From: Physocladia obscura
Lineage: Eukaryota > Chytridiomycota > Chytridiomycetes > Chytridiales > Chytriomycetaceae
Direction of reading: 5' to 3'
NCBI GenBank assembly: GCA_027596945.1
Contig: JADGJH010000410.1
Coordinates: 1-19,168 of the forward strand
DNA: 19,168 bases
Numbering within the stretch: the stretch's first letter is position 1; each line of letters starts with the position of its first letter. Both the position numbers and the translations under genes were made by a program. Of this stretch, positions 16,655-19,168 are shown piece after piece. The notes beneath the pieces were generated by a model. The model did no database searches, had not been told where the DNA came from, and was given only the letters and a program-made list of their open reading frames with translations.

Positions 16655-16850
16655 AGGTTCTTCCTGTTTTTACTCATTGCAGCAGCAAGATCATCAAGCA
16701 AAGTTTGGTAATCAGGCCAAAGATGATTCATCAGCTCAAGGTTGGTCCATCAGCTCCAAGCAGGTCCATCAGTAAAAGCTGGTATTAGCCAAAGCTGGTA
16801 AGCAGTCAGTGACCCTACAACATCTACATTAAATAATTGAAATTCACCAC
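16655..16850 (-). repeat. Copy 2 of the dispersed repeat
   Basis: This matches 3765-3950 in the same orientation. The minus strand reads MNHLWPDYQTLLDDLAAAM, in line with LWANNQALFEDLAAA of copy 1, and the open frame continues to 16396. Unlike copy 1, I do not see the flanking inverted repeat arms here, so the repeat is not specific to that foldback element. Confidence 0.6.
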
Positions 16851-16859
16851 AGCAAAGCA

Positions 16860-17200
16860 ATAGGGTGTAAACAAAAGGTTGACACTTACCCCTTGGGCTG
16901 CTGTGAGTCCAGTGCAACAGTTATATATATCATTCTTGAGTAGAAGACCCACAGTGGTGCAGAGACACCAATTGAGCTTGATGTGTTTGATTTGCTGAAA
17001 TCCAATCAACTTAATCATGCAATTCTGAGCCTTGTAAACAGCTTAGGAATGTCTCAATTCCGACATTAGATGTGAGAAAAGGATGAGTAGGAGTCAATGT
17101 GGATGATTAATATTATTAATGGGTTTTTTCAGTTTTGTGGTCATGAAAATAATAAGTTTTGAAGACCTTCCAATTTAAATCTGCACTTGAAAACTGAAAC
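16860..17200. other. AT-rich transposon-like DNA, nothing supported
   Basis: One CpG is visible (near 17060). A minus-strand frame (16824-17018) is continuous with the repeat upstream but shows no motif. No gene is supported. Confidence 0.35.
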
Positions 17201-17212
17201 ATAATATTGAAA

Positions 17213-18078
17213 ATGATGAACAACAACACAAAAGCAGCCAAAAATGATTTCAAACAATTCTTGAAGTCAGATAAACCAGTGGCTGTGTTGTCTGGGCCAT
17301 GATGCCTTTCTGATCTGGAGATCTACTTCAAAAATCTTGGCTACTCAAGTGACTTCACTGATGAGTCTGAACTTGCTGATCCAGTGAAATTGTGGCATCA
17401 GAAGGCTATGGAGATTCAATGCCAAAGCCTCCTTTTCTTGCTCCCAAAAACAAGATGCTGTTAAAAACATTGAATCAAATGCAATTGCAGTTAAACAATT
17501 CAATACTTGAATGATGTTTTATTTGAACAGTAAGAAAACATCAGACCTTCAAATGGAAAAATACAATAAAGTTGTCAAAAAAGCAAAAAAATGGATTGCA
17601 AAACATCCTGAAGGATTCATGAAATTGTATATTGAATTTTTAAAAGATTGCCAACCAATTAATAAACATTCTGACAATTTTGTAGAGGCCAAAAAACTAA
17701 AAGACAAATCTAAAATTTTAAAAGGTAAACAGAGACAATTCAATTCTTCAAAAATTAACAGCTGGCCTTATGTTGATGACTTGCCATTCAATGTTCCCAG
17801 ACCCAAACACAACAATGAGGGTGTGCTTCATGAATGTTGCCTCTGAAATTTGAAAATCTGGCAATTTGAAGTACATAACTGCCTGTCTTCTGTTATACAA
17901 CATGGGGAAAGCACTCTGCAATTACCAAAGTGATCTCACAAAAGAACCACAAGGCAAGAGAAATACCAAAGCAAAAGTCAACCAGTTTGATTATAATGAC
18001 CACAAGTTGCCCTATGGCACCTTCTGCTACAGCAAAGCTAGTCATGAGCAGGACAGAAATAGTGCTAAGTGCTTTTGA
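17213..18078 (+). pseudogene. Broken uncharacterised coding sequence, probably transposon-derived
   Basis: Three plus-strand stretches read like parts of one protein, with stops and frame changes between them. The first (from the ATG near 17214) includes SDLEIYFKNLGYSSDFTDES. The second (17511-17846) is Lys-rich, with KWIAKHPEGFMKLYIEFLK, and ends near WPYVDDLPFNVPRPKHNNEG. The third (17866-18078) has a Lys/Asn/Gln-rich part and LPYGTFCYSKASHEQDRNSA, where FCYS and HEQ could be the rest of a CCHC knuckle. No CpG is seen in it. I cannot name the family. Confidence 0.35.
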
Positions 18079-18079
18079 C

Positions 18080-19168
18080 CACACTAAGCATGAAAATACC
18101 CAGGGCTAAGAAAAGTGCAATGGTTATAACAGAGGCAGTTGGTACTGTGGAAGTAGCTATGAAAATAAGGCAAAAAGTGTGGTTTGTTGGTTTTTGAGTT
18201 GTAAGGCTTAGTGTTCTAGTGAGCCTTAAGCTTGATAGTAGTTTTGGGTAGAGTTTTTTATTTTAGAATGTTTTCAAAAGTCAAAATCCAACAGCCTTTT
18301 TCATGCCTGATCAGTCCATTTTAAATTCCTCATGATTTCACTTGATTAGTGATTACACACTTTTTGGGGTCCTTTCATTTTCCATTTTTGCTTTCTTTAA
18401 AAAAGATCCAAAAAATAGCTCAAATTCCCAAAGTAAGGAGCCAGTCTTGTACTGCTGCTTCTGCTGTCACAAACTAGTTGTGTCAGCATGTAATGCAGTC
18501 AGCATTGAACATATATGGTTAGTTTGTTCAGCACCTTGTTGTCATTGTCAGTGTTTTACAATGTAGCTGCTGCTTAAAGTCTATATTGGAAAAACAACTT
18601 TATTTATCACAATGCTAATTAGGCTCTTTCTGTCATGGCCACTGACATACTTAAACCATTAGGCCAAGAACTGACAGGGCTGAGCTGCCTTGCTTTGTTT
18701 GTTCTTAGCACTGGTGGCTGTAGTCAGCCGACTGGTTGTAACAAAAGAAAAATTTTCATTTTGAAAATTAATTGAAACAAAACAGTCAGAACCAAATGTT
18801 GCCAACAATGCTGCCCCAGCTAAGATCACTTCAGCTTTCTACCTTGGTCTAGTATGCAAGCCATGCACTTGTGCAAGATGGTCCAGGTGAGTGATTGAAG
18901 CTATTTTTTATTAATTTTCCATTTTGTTTAAATTTTCAAAGGTACAGATTTCAAAACACAGCTCTTAGGAACTGTGGATAAATCTGTTGGTGACAAACTG
19001 GATGCGTGCCTGGTGGTTGTTGCACTCAGTGTTGATTTGCCATGTGTAACAAGGGGTTTTAGAGATGAATAATATTTATTGTTTTGTTCTCACTATTTCA
19101 GAAAAGAAACCAACGGTTTTTATACATTTTCCAGTGTCTTGGTGGCACCTTGGCTTGATTGGTCACCT
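18080..19168. other. CpG-poor terminal stretch, no gene supported
   Basis: Over 1 kb with about three CpG. It contains the 20-bp match to 7437-7456 (at 18185-18204) and a Cys-rich frame at 18342-18566 (CCFCCHK...CSAPCCHCQC). Other frames are short and no motif is seen in the last 600 bp. Confidence 0.35.

Noticed and set aside
1..19168. tRNA, rRNA or CRISPR features
   Set aside because: I saw no cloverleaf with TTCRANNC-type box, no conserved rRNA segments and no regularly spaced short repeats on either strand.

Overview
This window is eukaryotic and most likely from a fungus, probably an early-diverging (zoosporic) lineage. The genes are compact. Their introns are very short (40-68 nt), with GT...AG ends and CTAAC/TTAAC-like branch points close to the acceptor. 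One gene is a GRC3/NOL9 polynucleotide kinase and another is a fungal-type rhodanese. The genus cannot be read from the sequence.

The most obvious structure is a two-compartment composition. Gene-bearing blocks (about 4895-5740, 9525-11340 and 11840-15180) are rich in CpG. The rest is AT-rich and almost free of CpG: I count about 6 CpG in the first 4.88 kb, against about 40 in the following 0.7 kb. Where the CpG-poor parts can be read, they contain decayed transposons: a Tc1/mariner DDE relic (about 560-1260, -), a pogo/Tigger-like DDE_1 relic (about 1358-2775, -), a FLYWCH-like finger relic (about 2790-3040, +), a 130-bp inverted repeat (3559-4140), and a repeat family with copies near 3.8 kb and 16.7 kb. 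A better preserved DDE_1 transposase lies at 8072-9256 (-). It keeps all three catalytic aspartates, but one TGA cuts it off from a Cys/His-rich tail.

The host genes, left to right, are as follows. Gene A (5024-5584, +) is a small single-pass membrane protein. Gene B (9522-10154, -) looks like its divergent paralogue: both have an N-terminal membrane helix ending in IWR and a WPF motif about 98-99 residues later. The pair is convergent, with about 3.9 kb of mostly transposon-like DNA between. Gene C (10238-11338, -) is a disordered Ser/Thr/Pro-rich protein ending 83 bp before gene B. Gene D (12065-12600, -, one 50-nt intron) is a rhodanese/CDC25-like protein with an unusual insertion in its active-site loop. 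The GRC3/NOL9 gene (12630-15181, +, seven introns, 716 aa as assembled here) encodes an RNA 5'-kinase of ribosomal RNA processing. D and GRC3 are divergent, with only 29 bp between start codons.

From 15.2 kb to the end there is no convincing host gene, only CpG-poor, transposon-like DNA with stop-riddled coding remnants.
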